A DNA stretch of 64,000 nucleotides. It comes from Arthrobacter sp. UNC362MFTsu5.1. Its GTDB lineage: Bacteria > Actinomycetota > Actinomycetes > Actinomycetales > Micrococcaceae. The DNA lies in contig NZ_JMLE01000004.1 of assembly GCF_000685965.1 (NCBI RefSeq), positions 62,001 through 126,000 of the forward strand. Direction: 5' to 3'. Position numbers and translations under genes: made by a program. Positions 44,258-53,101 of this stretch are shown in pieces (position 1 is the first letter of the stretch; each line of letters opens with the position of its first letter). The notes beneath the pieces are model-generated. The model was not told the origin of the DNA and did not search any database. It saw only the letters and a program-made list of their open reading frames with translations.

Positions 44258-45203
44258 ACTACAGACCAAGCCGGCTCCGGAGAAAGTGCCGTCCGCCGGA
44301 GGAAAAACGAAGGGCGCGAGCTTCAAGAGCGGCGGCCGGAAACGCGAATCCCGCGGGTCCCTGGCCTTCAGCCGCAGCGCCCGGATCAAGGCACTGGCCA
44401 AGCATGCCGTCCTGATCCTCACCGGCGGTATCATGATCTACCCGCTGCTGTGGATGGTTGTCTCGTCGCTGCGTCCCAATGACCTGATCTTCCGCGAACC
44501 GGGCCTCTGGCTGAACAGCCTGGAGATGGGCAACTACGTTGACGGCTGGTCCGCGCTGACCCATCCCTTCGGCCACTACATGCTCAACTCCGCGGTGGTG
44601 GTGATCGGCTCCATCCTGGGAAACCTGATCTCCTGCTCCATGGCCGCCTACGCCTTCGCCAGGCTGCAGTTCAGCGGCAAGAAGCTGTTCTTCGGCGTCA
44701 TGCTGCTGACCATCATGTTGCCGTTCCATGTGATCATCGTTCCGCAGTACATCCTGTTCTCGCAGATCGGCTGGGTGAACACCTTCTGGCCGCTGATTGT
44801 GCCGAAGCTCCTGGCCACGGATGCGTTCTTCGTGTTCCTGATGGTGCAGTTCATCCGCGGGATTCCCAAGGAACTGGACGAGGCTGCCCGTATCGACGGC
44901 GCCGGCCACCCGCGCATCTTCCTGCGGGTCATCCTGCCACTGATGGTCCCTGCCCTGGCCACCACCACCATCTTCACGTTCATCTGGACCTGGAACGACT
45001 TCTTCGGCGCGCTGATCTACCTGACCGATCCGGAGATGTTCACGGTGCCGGTTGCCCTCCGGGCCTTCGTGGATTCCCAGTCGGCCACCAGTTGGGGCTC
45101 GCTCTTCGCGATGTCCATCGTGTCCCTGCTGCCGGTGTTCCTCGTGTTCCTGTTCGGCCAGCGCTTCCTGATCAAGGGAATCGCGACCACGGGCATCAAG
45201 TAA
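44250..45203 (+). CDS. Carbohydrate ABC transporter permease (MalG/UgpE type)
   Basis: 317 aa. A basic cytoplasmic head of ~50 residues, then 6 helices, with the EAA loop LDEAARIDGAGHPRIFLRVI around 210. It overlaps the first permease by 8 nt. No ATP-binding subunit follows; a shared MsiK-type ATPase elsewhere is assumed. A GC-rich hairpin at 45305-45341 ends the operon. Confidence 0.92.
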   Translation: MTELQTKPAPEKVPSAGGKTKGASFKSGGRKRESRGSLAFSRSARIKALAKHAVLILTGGIMIYPLLWMVVSSLRPNDLIFREPGLWLNSLEMGNYVDGWSALTHPFGHYMLNSAVVVIGSILGNLISCSMAAYAFARLQFSGKKLFFGVMLLTIMLPFHVIIVPQYILFSQIGWVNTFWPLIVPKLLATDAFFVFLMVQFIRGIPKELDEAARIDGAGHPRIFLRVILPLMVPALATTTIFTFIWTWNDFFGALIYLTDPEMFTVPVALRAFVDSQSATSWGSLFAMSIVSLLPVFLVFLFGQRFLIKGIATTGIK

Positions 45204-45226
45204 GCCTGCCCGTGCACCGGCCGTGA

Positions 45227-45259
45227 TTCGTGCGCAGCCTTCCTTCGTGCGCAGCCTTC
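45227..45259 (+). repeat. 16-bp direct repeat after the permease gene
   Basis: TTCGTGCGCAGCCTTC at 45227-45242 and again at 45244-45259. Confidence 0.85.
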
Positions 45260-45304
45260 GCGGCTGACTGCGGTAGCTCCTGGCTGTTAGCTGTGCAGCA
45301 GTCC

Positions 45305-45341
45305 CCGGGGTGGGCGGATGTTCGTTGTCCGCCCACCCCGG
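45305..45341 (+). terminator. Terminator hairpin between permease operon and binding-protein gene
   Basis: A perfect 14-bp stem CCGGGGTGGGCGGA / TCCGCCCACCCCGG with a 9-nt loop. There is no T-run. Confidence 0.6.
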
Positions 45342-45379
45342 CGCGTGGGGCGGGCATCAAATTGGTCCATCGAAACACC

Positions 45380-45408
45380 TTGTATTACAAGTTCCTTGCT
45401 TGTATTCT
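45380..45408 (+). promoter_or_regulatory. Promoter of binding protein 1
   Basis: TTGTAT (45380-45385), 17 nt, TATTCT (45403-45408). LacI box 4 begins 8 nt later. The rest of the 45204-45517 gap is a 16-bp direct repeat, a hairpin and the leader. Confidence 0.7.
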
Positions 45409-45415
45409 CAGTGAT

Positions 45416-45431
45416 GAGAAAGCGTTTTCTC
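45416..45431. promoter_or_regulatory. LacI-type box 4
   Basis: GAGAAAGCGTTTTCTC, extended on both sides to a palindrome spanning 45413-45434. It covers the expected start of transcription of binding protein 1. Confidence 0.85.
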
Positions 45432-45517
45432 ATCAACTTCCAGACTCGCAGGCTTTCCAGACCCCTCAGTACCTAAACCCCATCCGCTTTCAAGATCAAA
45501 GAAGATCGGAGAATCAA

Positions 45518-46876
45518 GTGCCGCTATTTTCCCGCCCTGCCTCAGCCGCCCGTCGTGGTGCAGCAGAGGCAACATCTGCCCAGTCCGGACGGAGGCTGCG
45601 CCGAACCGGCGCAGTCGCCGCAGCTGCCGCCGTCGTCCTGGCCCTTAGTGCCTGCGGCGGGGGAGCGGCGCCGCAGAGCGCCGACGGCAAAGTCGAACTC
45701 CGCTTCTCCTGGTGGGGAGGGGACAAGCGGGCGCAGCTGACGCAGGCCGCGATTGCGGCTTTCGAAGCCGAGAATCCGAACATCAAGATCAAGCCGGAGT
45801 TCGGCGACTGGAGCGGCTACTGGGACAAGCTTGCCACCCAGGTGGCAGCCAACGACGCCCCGGACATCATCCAGATGGACGAAAAATACATCACGGAGTA
45901 CTCCAGCCGCGGCGCCCTCCTGGATCTTTCCAAGTACAACATCGACACGTCGAAGCTTGACGAAGCGGCCCTCAACGCCGGCAAGAACGAGGACGGCCTG
46001 ACAGGCATTGCCGCGGGCATCAACGCAGCGACCATCCTGGCCAACCCCGCCGTGTTCAAGGCAGCCGGGGTTGAACTGCCGGACGACAGCACGTGGACGT
46101 GGGAAGACTTCGAGCGCATTTCCGCCGAGGTCACCGCGAAGTCGCCAAAGGGCACCTACGGCGCTGCAGCCTACGGCACCGACGAAGCCTCGCTCGGCGT
46201 CTGGCTTCGGCAGAACGGCAAGTCGCTGTACACCAACGACGGCAAGCTGGGCTTCGAGCCGGGCGACATTGCCGAGTGGTGGGCGTTCCTGAAGGAACTC
46301 AGCGAGAAGAAGGCTGTGCCCTCAGCCTCCGAGGTGGTTGAGGCCGAAGCTGCGCCGCTGGACCAGAGCGGCCTGGCGACGGGCAAGAACGGGCTCGCCT
46401 TCTGGTGGTCCAACCAGCTGCCGGCCCTGGAGAAGGCAGCGGGCGGAGAACTCCAGATCCTGCGGTTCCCGTCCAAGACCGGCACCTCCGCCGACGCCAA
46501 ACTCTGGTACAAGGCCTCCCAGTTCTGGTCCGCGTCGTCCCGCACCAAGCACCCGGAAGAAACCGCCAAGTTCATCAACTTCCTGGCCAACAACACGAAG
46601 GCCGGCGAAACGCTCCTGGCCGACCGCGGCGTTTACCCCAACTCCGAGGTCCGGGCAGCAATCGCATCCAAGCTGACCCCCGCCGACATCAAGGTGGTCA
46701 AGTTCATCGACCAGATCAAGGACGAGCTCGGTGAAGCCCCGGCCCCGCCGCCGAAGGGAGCCGGCGCCATCGCGGAGATCGTCAAGCGGTACACCTCGGA
46801 GGTCCTCTTCAACAGGCTGTCCACCGAGGAAGCCGGCAAGAAGGCGGTTGACGAGATGAAGTCAGCCATCAGCTAG
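45518..46876 (+). CDS. Sugar ABC transporter substrate-binding lipoprotein 1
   Basis: 452 aa, family 1 extracellular solute-binding protein. A basic n-region (GRRLRRT), hydrophobic AAAAAVVLALSAC with the lipobox Cys, then a mature domain starting VELRFSWWGGDKRAQLTQAA. Tryptophans in DWSGYWDKL and FWWSNQLPAL are typical of sugar pockets. GTG 45518 has GGAGA 6 nt upstream. It probably serves the two permeases just upstream, although it has its own promoter and LacI box. It is closely similar to binding protein 3 at 54599. Confidence 0.92.
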   Translation: MPLFSRPASAARRGAAEATSAQSGRRLRRTGAVAAAAAVVLALSACGGGAAPQSADGKVELRFSWWGGDKRAQLTQAAIAAFEAENPNIKIKPEFGDWSGYWDKLATQVAANDAPDIIQMDEKYITEYSSRGALLDLSKYNIDTSKLDEAALNAGKNEDGLTGIAAGINAATILANPAVFKAAGVELPDDSTWTWEDFERISAEVTAKSPKGTYGAAAYGTDEASLGVWLRQNGKSLYTNDGKLGFEPGDIAEWWAFLKELSEKKAVPSASEVVEAEAAPLDQSGLATGKNGLAFWWSNQLPALEKAAGGELQILRFPSKTGTSADAKLWYKASQFWSASSRTKHPEETAKFINFLANNTKAGETLLADRGVYPNSEVRAAIASKLTPADIKVVKFIDQIKDELGEAPAPPPKGAGAIAEIVKRYTSEVLFNRLSTEEAGKKAVDEMKSAIS

Positions 46877-46888
46877 CAGGTCCTGCCG

Positions 46889-46924
46889 AAGTGCCCCCAT
46901 TCGATGATTCGGGCGGGGGCACTT
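46889..46924 (+). terminator. Terminator of binding protein 1
   Basis: A perfect 10-bp stem AAGTGCCCCC / GGGGGCACTT with a 16-nt loop, 12 nt after the stop codon. Confidence 0.65.
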
Positions 46925-46941
46925 CTGCGTGCGCTTCCAGA

Positions 46942-46988
46942 TGGCATTTCGCGGCAATGCCGGGAGCCGGCACTGCCGCGAAATGCCA
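46942..46988. repeat. Large palindrome between convergent genes
   Basis: 20-nt arms with one mismatch and a 7-nt loop; the arms begin TGGCATTTCGCGGC. It lies between binding protein 1 and the convergent GH42 gene and probably ends the latter's transcript. It is a third palindrome sequence type in this window. Confidence 0.8.
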
Positions 46989-47001
46989 GTTCGGTGCGGG
47001 A

Positions 47002-49038
47002 TCAGTCCTCCGCGACCACCGCCACGCCACCGGCGGGAACCGATCCCGTGAACCGTTCGCCGGAGAGAAGCTCGGTCCCGGCCACCTCCACCCTGGCGTC
47101 GGCGCGGGAATGGTTGATGGCGAACACGAATCCGGTGCCGTCGGCGTTGCGGCGCCGGGTCAACTCGACGCCCTGGTCCGCGTTGGCCACCGCGGAAACT
47201 CCCGACTCCGCGACCAGGCGGTCCACCAGTGACTCGATGCCGTCCCGGTCCGGGAAGGTGGCCAGGTACCACGCCGATCCGGAGCCCGCCGGGCGCCGCG
47301 TGAGGGCCGGAACGCCGTCGAGCGGGTATTCGGTGAACGTCGCCAGGACTTCAGCGGCGTCTTCACCGGCAGCCCCGCCCGCCACATGGACGTGCTCGCT
47401 CCACACTGTTCCGACGCCGCCGTCGCTCAGTTTGACGGAGGACCCGGCCAGCAGCGGATGGAATTCCTCCACCCGGACGCCCAGCAGGTCACGGAACGCG
47501 CCCGGGTACCCGCCGAGCCGGATGTGGTCCTGTTCGTCAACGATGCCGCTGAAGTAGCTGACCAGGACCGTCGCCCCCGCCCGCGCAGCCGAGGCGATGC
47601 TGGCTGCGGCGGCGTCGGTGACGTTGTACAGGGTGCACACGAGCACCAGGTCGTAACCGTCCAGCGGGGCGGACGGGTGCACAAAATCCGTCGAAATCCC
47701 GCGCAGGACCAGTGAGCGGTGCAAGGCGCGCATAAGGTCCAGGTACTTCACGTCAACGCTGGGTTTGGAGTCAATTTCGCTGGCCCACCATGCCTCGTAA
47801 TCGAACACGATGGCCACCCGTGATTCCACGCGGGATCCGCGCACCGGCGCCAGTTTCCGCAGCGCGGAGCCGAGCCCCACCACCTCCCGGAACACCCGGG
47901 TGTCCTGGCCGCCGTGGGGGACCATGGCGGAATGGAATTTCTCCGAGCCGGCGAAGCTCTGCCGCCACTGGAAGAACATCACGGCGTCCGCGCCGCGGGC
48001 CACATGCGCCAGCGAGTTGCGCAGCATTTCGCCCGGCATCTTCGGCTGGTTGCGCGGCTGCCAGTTGACGGCCGACGTCGAATGTTCCATCAGGATCCAC
48101 GGGTCGCCGCCGGCAACACCGCGGGTGAGGTCCGCGCTGAACGCGAGTTCGATCTGCCGTTCCGGATCGGCGGCCACAAGGTAGTGGTCGTTGGCGATCA
48201 CGTCCAGGTCCCCGGCCCAGTCGAAGTAGTCCATGGACCTGGTGGCGCTGGACACCATGAGGTTGGTGGTGGCGGGCACCTCCGGCGTCACCTCCCGGAG
48301 CACGCCGAGCAGGGTGCGGTAGTAGTCCATCAGGGCCCAGGAGCTGAAGCGCTGGAAGTCCAGCTGCTGGCCCGGGTTGAGCGTGGACGGTGCCACGCCG
48401 GGAGGCAGGATCTCCTCGAACGAGGCGTAATGCTGGGACCAGAACGCCGTTCCCCAGGAGGCGTTGAGCGCCTCGATGCTTCCGTAGCGCTGTTCAAGCC
48501 AGCGGCGGAAGGCGGCGGCGTCCTCGTCACCGTAAAACTCCGAAACGTGGCAGCCGAGCTCGTTGTCCACATGCCACAGCGCCAGTGCCGGGTGGTCCTT
48601 GTAGCGTTCCGCCAGCACCCTGGTGATGCCGGTTGCGTACCGCCGGTAGACGGCCGACGACGGCGTGTAGTGCCGCCGGGAGCCGGGTCCCAGCACGGTG
48701 CCGTCAACCGTGACCGGGAGGATTTCCGGGTGCTTGCGCACCAGCCAGGCCGGGGGAGCTGCCGTGGCGGTTGCGAGGGCCACCTTGATGCCGGACGCCG
48801 CCAGGTTGTCCAGGACCTCGTCCAGCCAGCCGAAGTCATAGTCGCCCTCGGAGGGCTCCAGCAGCGCCCAGGAGAAGATGCCGACGCTGAGGAAGGTGAC
48901 TCCGGCTTCCTTCATCAGTTCCAGGTCCTCCAGCCGGGTGCTGACCGGCCACTGCTCCGGGTTATAGTCGCCTCCGAAGGCAATGCCTTCAAGGCTGTTC
49001 CACACCGGTGGCGGGGTGGATTCTTGCTGGGATGACAT
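47002..49038 (-). CDS. Glycoside hydrolase family 42 beta-galactosidase
   Basis: 678 aa, no signal peptide. GH42 barrel with the early motif GIAFGGDYNPEQWP, acid/base Glu160 in WHVDNELGCH and nucleophile Glu318 in PWILMEHSTSAVNWQ. The trimerisation and C-terminal beta domains follow. It releases terminal beta-galactose, or alpha-L-arabinose in some members, from imported oligosaccharides such as galactan fragments. ATG 49038 has AAGGAGT 5 nt upstream. It diverges from the second ABC importer; LacI-like boxes 5 and 6 lie between. Confidence 0.93.
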   Translation of the reverse strand: MSSQQESTPPPVWNSLEGIAFGGDYNPEQWPVSTRLEDLELMKEAGVTFLSVGIFSWALLEPSEGDYDFGWLDEVLDNLAASGIKVALATATAAPPAWLVRKHPEILPVTVDGTVLGPGSRRHYTPSSAVYRRYATGITRVLAERYKDHPALALWHVDNELGCHVSEFYGDEDAAAFRRWLEQRYGSIEALNASWGTAFWSQHYASFEEILPPGVAPSTLNPGQQLDFQRFSSWALMDYYRTLLGVLREVTPEVPATTNLMVSSATRSMDYFDWAGDLDVIANDHYLVAADPERQIELAFSADLTRGVAGGDPWILMEHSTSAVNWQPRNQPKMPGEMLRNSLAHVARGADAVMFFQWRQSFAGSEKFHSAMVPHGGQDTRVFREVVGLGSALRKLAPVRGSRVESRVAIVFDYEAWWASEIDSKPSVDVKYLDLMRALHRSLVLRGISTDFVHPSAPLDGYDLVLVCTLYNVTDAAAASIASAARAGATVLVSYFSGIVDEQDHIRLGGYPGAFRDLLGVRVEEFHPLLAGSSVKLSDGGVGTVWSEHVHVAGGAAGEDAAEVLATFTEYPLDGVPALTRRPAGSGSAWYLATFPDRDGIESLVDRLVAESGVSAVANADQGVELTRRRNADGTGFVFAINHSRADARVEVAGTELLSGERFTGSVPAGGVAVVAED

Positions 49039-49089
49039 GGGACTCCTTCGTCGATGCTGGTGCACGATCATGGCATGAAAGCAGATGTT

Positions 49090-49105
49090 TGGAAAACGCT
49101 TGCCC
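49090..49105. promoter_or_regulatory. LacI-type box 5
   Basis: TGGAAAACGCTTGCCC, a weaker match that overlaps the -35 of the binding protein 2 promoter. Confidence 0.6.
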
Positions 49106-49128
49106 AAATCTGGGAATGGGGATATTGT
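49100..49128 (+). promoter_or_regulatory. Promoter of the second ABC operon
   Basis: TTGCCC (49100-49105), 17 nt, TATTGT (49123-49128). The complementary strand reads TACAAT at 49124-49129, a possible -10 for GH42, so the two promoters would share their -10. Confidence 0.55.
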
Positions 49129-49135
49129 ATCGTTT

Positions 49136-49151
49136 CAGAAAGCGTGTAAGC
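49136..49151. promoter_or_regulatory. LacI-type box 6 (weak)
   Basis: CAGAAAGCGTGTAAGC keeps one good half-site and a poor second half, 7 nt downstream of the plus-strand -10. Confidence 0.4.
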
Positions 49152-49219
49152 CAGATCACTACTCTCGTTGTAGAGAATCACAGGGAATCGCGCTTACACA
49201 ACCGAGCAAGGAGGCTCTT

Positions 49220-50503
49220 ATGATCAACAGACGGAATTTCCTCACCACCGTGGCACTAGGCACCGCATCTGCCGCTGTCCTGGCGGCCTGCGGACAGTCC
49301 GCTCCGGCGCAGACTGGTTCCGCGTCAAACCCGGTCACGATCAACTACACCTGGTGGGGCAACGACGACCGCGCAGAGCGCACCCGCAAGGCGATCGCCC
49401 TGTTTGAGTCCAAAAACCCGGATATCAAAGTCAAGGGCAACTTCTCCGACTTCGCAGGTTACTGGCAGAAGCGCGCCACCGAGGCGGCCGGCGGCGGCCT
49501 CCCGGACGTCATGCAGTGGGATCTCTCCTACCTCCGCGATTACGGCCAGCGGAACCAGCTCCTGGACCTCGGCACCGTGAAGATCAACACGGATGCCTTC
49601 GAGAAGTCGTTGCTGCCTTCCGGCCAGATCAAGGGCAAGACCTACGGCATCCCCACCAGCACCAACGCCTTCGCCGTGTACTACGATCCCGCCAAGGTGG
49701 CCTCACTCGGGATCGCCGAGCCGGACGGCAACTGGACCTACGCCGAATTCAACAAGTTCCTGACCGAGGTCGGCGCCAAGGGCAACGGCGCGCTCTTCGG
49801 CTCCACCGACTACACCGGCGTCTGGTGGATGTTCAACATCTGGCTGCGCCAGAACAACATCGAAGCCTTCACCGGGGACGGCAAGCTCGGCTTCACCAAG
49901 GACGACATGAAGAAGTGGTGGAACCTCACCAAGGACCTGCGCGGCACCCCCGCCATCGTCTCCGAGGAACGCACCACCCAGCTCGCCCCCAAGTCCCCGT
50001 TCGGCTCGAACGTGACCGCCACCGAAGTCACCTGGGACAACTTCATGGCCGGCTACCTCGCCGACAGCGGCGCCAAGGAACTCAAGCTCGTCCCGGTTCC
50101 CTCCGATGACCCGGACAACCTGGGCCTGTTCCTCAAGCCCTCCATGCTGATGGTGGCCAGCGCCAAGACCAAGTACAAGGACGCGGCCGCCCGGTTCATC
50201 GACTTCATGGTCAACGACCCCGAGGTGGGCCAGATCTTCAAGACCTCCCGCGGTGTCCCGGCCTCCAAGACCCAGCGTGACGGCACAACGTTCGAAGGCA
50301 CCGACAAGCTCGTGGTCGATTACGAGAAGTCCATTGAGAAGTACCTCAAGGACGCCCCCGAGCCGCCCATTGTCGGTTTCGGCACCCTCGAAACCTCCTT
50401 CAAGCGCATCAGCTCCGACCTGAACTTCGGCAAGGTGACCGTGGACGGCGCAGCCGACGCGTGGTTCAAGGAAGCCGAAGACCTCATCAAGCAGAATTCC
50501 TGA
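49220..50503 (+). CDS. Sugar ABC transporter substrate-binding lipoprotein 2 (Tat-type signal)
   Basis: 427 aa. The start MINRRNFLTTVALG carries a twin-arginine RRNFL motif, followed by AAVLAAC with a lipobox Cys, so it is probably a Tat-exported lipoprotein. The mature domain begins VTINYTWWGNDDRAERTRKA, a family 1 sugar-binding fold. AAGGAGG lies 6 nt before the ATG. It heads an operon with two permeases and a DUF624 protein. Confidence 0.92.
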   Translation: MINRRNFLTTVALGTASAAVLAACGQSAPAQTGSASNPVTINYTWWGNDDRAERTRKAIALFESKNPDIKVKGNFSDFAGYWQKRATEAAGGGLPDVMQWDLSYLRDYGQRNQLLDLGTVKINTDAFEKSLLPSGQIKGKTYGIPTSTNAFAVYYDPAKVASLGIAEPDGNWTYAEFNKFLTEVGAKGNGALFGSTDYTGVWWMFNIWLRQNNIEAFTGDGKLGFTKDDMKKWWNLTKDLRGTPAIVSEERTTQLAPKSPFGSNVTATEVTWDNFMAGYLADSGAKELKLVPVPSDDPDNLGLFLKPSMLMVASAKTKYKDAAARFIDFMVNDPEVGQIFKTSRGVPASKTQRDGTTFEGTDKLVVDYEKSIEKYLKDAPEPPIVGFGTLETSFKRISSDLNFGKVTVDGAADAWFKEAEDLIKQNS

Positions 50504-50548
50504 TCCGCTTACTGTCCGCCCGACACTCGCAACTGACGGAATATAGAC

Positions 50549-51502
50549 ATGACTCAAAGCCCAACCCTGAACAGGCGTTCGGCGTCGTCCACGCCCCCGC
50601 TGCCGCGCAAGTCGCGGCAACGGGGCGCGGACGCCCGCGCCGGCTACACCTTCCTGCTGCCCTGGCTGCTGGGATTCATCGCCCTGACCGTGGGGCCGAT
50701 GATTTCCTCGCTGTACCTGTCCTTCACCAACTACAACCTGTTCGATCCGCCCAAGTGGATCGGGCTGGACAACTACACCACCCTGTTCCAGGACGAACGC
50801 TTCCTGCAGTCGGTCGGCGTGACCGTGTCCTACGTGGTCTTCGGAACCCCGATGAAGCTCGCCGCCGCACTGGCCATCGCCATGCTGCTCAACAGCAAGC
50901 GCAAAGGGCAGGGCTTCTACCGCTCGGCGTTCTACGCCCCCTCCCTGATCGGCGCGTCCGTCTCCATCGCGATCGTGTGGAAGGCGATGTTCGGCGATTC
51001 CGGCCCGGTGGACCAGGGACTGTCCTTCTTCGGCATCAACCTCGGCGGCTGGGTGGGCAACCCCTCCATGACCATGCCGATGATGATCCTGCTGACCGTC
51101 TGGCAGTTCGGCGCCCCGATGGTCATCTTCCTCGCCGGCCTCAAGCAGATCCCGGCCGACCTCTATGAAGCGGCGTCGATGGACGGCGCGGGTCCGGTCC
51201 GGAAGTTCTTCAACATCACCTGGCCCATGCTCTCCCCGGTGATCTTCTTCAACCTGCTGATGGAAACCATCCACGCATTCCAGATCTTCGCCTCGGCCTA
51301 TATCATCTCCAATGGTGAAGGCGGCCCGGCCGGCTCCACCCTCTTCTACACCCTCTACCTGTACCTGCGGGGCTTCAGCGACTTCCGGATGGGCTACGCC
51401 TCGGCGATGGCCTGGCTCCTGGTGATCGTCGTCGGCATCATCACGCTGATCTTCTTCCGCACGTCCAAGTCCTGGGTCCACTACAGCGGTGATTCGAAAT
51501 GA
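50549..51502 (+). CDS. Carbohydrate ABC transporter permease (MalF/UgpA type)
   Basis: 317 aa with 6 helices (first FLLPWLLGFIALTVGPMIS) and EAA loop EAASMDGAGPVRKFFNITWP. It is a close paralogue of the permease at 43313. It begins 46 nt after binding protein 2 and overlaps the next permease by 4 nt. Confidence 0.92.
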   Translation: MTQSPTLNRRSASSTPPLPRKSRQRGADARAGYTFLLPWLLGFIALTVGPMISSLYLSFTNYNLFDPPKWIGLDNYTTLFQDERFLQSVGVTVSYVVFGTPMKLAAALAIAMLLNSKRKGQGFYRSAFYAPSLIGASVSIAIVWKAMFGDSGPVDQGLSFFGINLGGWVGNPSMTMPMMILLTVWQFGAPMVIFLAGLKQIPADLYEAASMDGAGPVRKFFNITWPMLSPVIFFNLLMETIHAFQIFASAYIISNGEGGPAGSTLFYTLYLYLRGFSDFRMGYASAMAWLLVIVVGIITLIFFRTSKSWVHYSGDSK

Positions 51503-52431
51503 CAACCATGGCAACACCCACACAGCCGAAACCCGTCAAGCAGGCAGCCGAAGCCCCGGCGCCCGTGTACAACCCGAAGTCCGAGTCAGCGGGCGCCAAA
51601 CGCGCCAAGAGCGTCATCTTCCACATCGTGGCGCTGGCACTGACCGCCGTCGTCCTCTACCCGGCGCTCTGGATGATTGCCTCGTCCTTCAAGCCGAACG
51701 CCGAAATCGGCGGGTCGAACACCTCCCTGTGGTCCAGCAACTTCAGCTTCGACAACTTCGTCACGGCCATGGAAGGGATCGGCGGGGTCTCCACCCTGCA
51801 GTTCTTCACCAACTCCCTGGTCCTGGCCGTCGGCGCCGTGGTGGGCACCATCCTCTCCGCCTCCGTCTCGGCCTACGCCTTCGCCCGGATCAAGTTCCCC
51901 GGCCGCAGCATCTTCTTCGGCATGATGATTGCCACCCTGCTGCTGCCCTTCCACGTGGTGATCATTCCGCAGTACATCGTCTTCCAGCAGCTGGGCCTGG
52001 TGGACACCTACGTTCCGCTGCTGATCGGCAAGTTCCTGGCCGCGGACGCGTTCTTCGTGTTCCTGATGGTCCAGTTCATGCGGAACCTTCCGGCCGAACT
52101 GGACGAGGCGGCCCGCATCGACGGCGCCGGGCACGTGCGGATCTTCACCTCGATCATGCTTCCGCTGATGAAACCGGCGCTGATCTCCACCTCGATCTTC
52201 TCCTTCATCTGGAGCTGGAACGACTTCCTGGGCCCGCTGCTCTACCTGAACTCCCCGGAGAAGTATCCGCTGCCGCTGGCGCTGCGCCTCTTCGTGGACC
52301 AGACCCAGTCCTCTGACTACGGGGCAATGATCGCCATGTCCGTGATGGCCCTCCTTCCCGTCCTGGTGTTCTTCCTGGTCTTCCAGCGCTACATCGTTGA
52401 AGGCGTCTCAACCCAGGGCCTCAAGGGCTGA
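51499..52431 (+). CDS. Carbohydrate ABC transporter permease (MalG/UgpE type)
   Basis: 310 aa with 6 helices and EAA loop LDEAARIDGAGHVRIFTSIM. Paralogue of the permease at 44250. Starts with an ATGA overlap; the DUF624 gene follows after 4 nt. No ATPase gene is present. Confidence 0.92.
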   Translation: MTTMATPTQPKPVKQAAEAPAPVYNPKSESAGAKRAKSVIFHIVALALTAVVLYPALWMIASSFKPNAEIGGSNTSLWSSNFSFDNFVTAMEGIGGVSTLQFFTNSLVLAVGAVVGTILSASVSAYAFARIKFPGRSIFFGMMIATLLLPFHVVIIPQYIVFQQLGLVDTYVPLLIGKFLAADAFFVFLMVQFMRNLPAELDEAARIDGAGHVRIFTSIMLPLMKPALISTSIFSFIWSWNDFLGPLLYLNSPEKYPLPLALRLFVDQTQSSDYGAMIAMSVMALLPVLVFFLVFQRYIVEGVSTQGLKG

Positions 52432-52435
52432 CGGC

Positions 52436-53053
52436 GTGGACAGCACCACACCCGCGTCCGGCCGCGAGGAACCGATCCCGGTCAACCGCTTCGCCCTGTT
52501 TTCCGAGACCCTGCTGGCCGGACTGCTGGTGCTGGTGCTGTCCATCCCGCTGGTGACGATCCCCGCCGCGTATGCGGCGGGGATCGCCCACCTCGAGCGG
52601 CACCTCTCGGGCAGGGATGACTCAGTCCGCGGCCTCTGGGGCACGTTCCGCTCGGCGTTGCCGGGCAGCTGGAAGCTGGGAATCACGACGGCGGCAGCCG
52701 CCGTCGTGGTTGTCCTGAACCTCCTGCTCGCAACGGCCGGGCAGTTGCCGGGCAGCTCCGTTGTCCTGCCGGCCACGGTCGTCCTGGCGGCCGCAGGAGC
52801 CATCCTGCTGCTGCGCACCGCAGCAGCGTGGTCGGACTTTGCGGGCGGCCAGGCGCCCGGGCGCGGCTGGCCGTCCGCCCTGGCAGCCGCGAAGGCACTC
52901 TCGGTCCGCGACTGGACCGGCTCCCTCCTGCTGGCCGCCGCGCTCTTCGCCGCCGTGGTGTTTGTGTGGATGCTGGCAGCCCTGTTCGTCGTGGTGCCGG
53001 GCACCCTGGTCCTGGCCGCGGCCGCAGTCAAGATGCGCGCGGCGCGCGCGTAG
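52436..53053 (+). CDS. DUF624-like (YesL-type) membrane protein
   Basis: 205 aa with about five membrane helices (ETLLAGLLVLVLSIPLVTIPAAYAAG, AAAVVVVLNLLLATAG, VVLPATVVLAAAGAILLLR, SLLLAAALFAAVVFVWML, ALFVVVPGTLVLAAAAV). DUF624/YesL proteins accompany oligosaccharide ABC importers, but their role is unknown. GTG 52436 has AAGGG upstream and sits 4 nt after the permease stop, so it is part of the operon. A second member of the family is at 61594. Confidence 0.75.
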   Translation: MDSTTPASGREEPIPVNRFALFSETLLAGLLVLVLSIPLVTIPAAYAAGIAHLERHLSGRDDSVRGLWGTFRSALPGSWKLGITTAAAAVVVVLNLLLATAGQLPGSSVVLPATVVLAAAGAILLLRTAAAWSDFAGGQAPGRGWPSALAAAKALSVRDWTGSLLLAAALFAAVVFVWMLAALFVVVPGTLVLAAAAVKMRAARA

Positions 53054-53101
53054 CACCACACCGTCCCAGCAGGTCCCCTTCACAACCGAGTTGAGCCAGA
53101 C

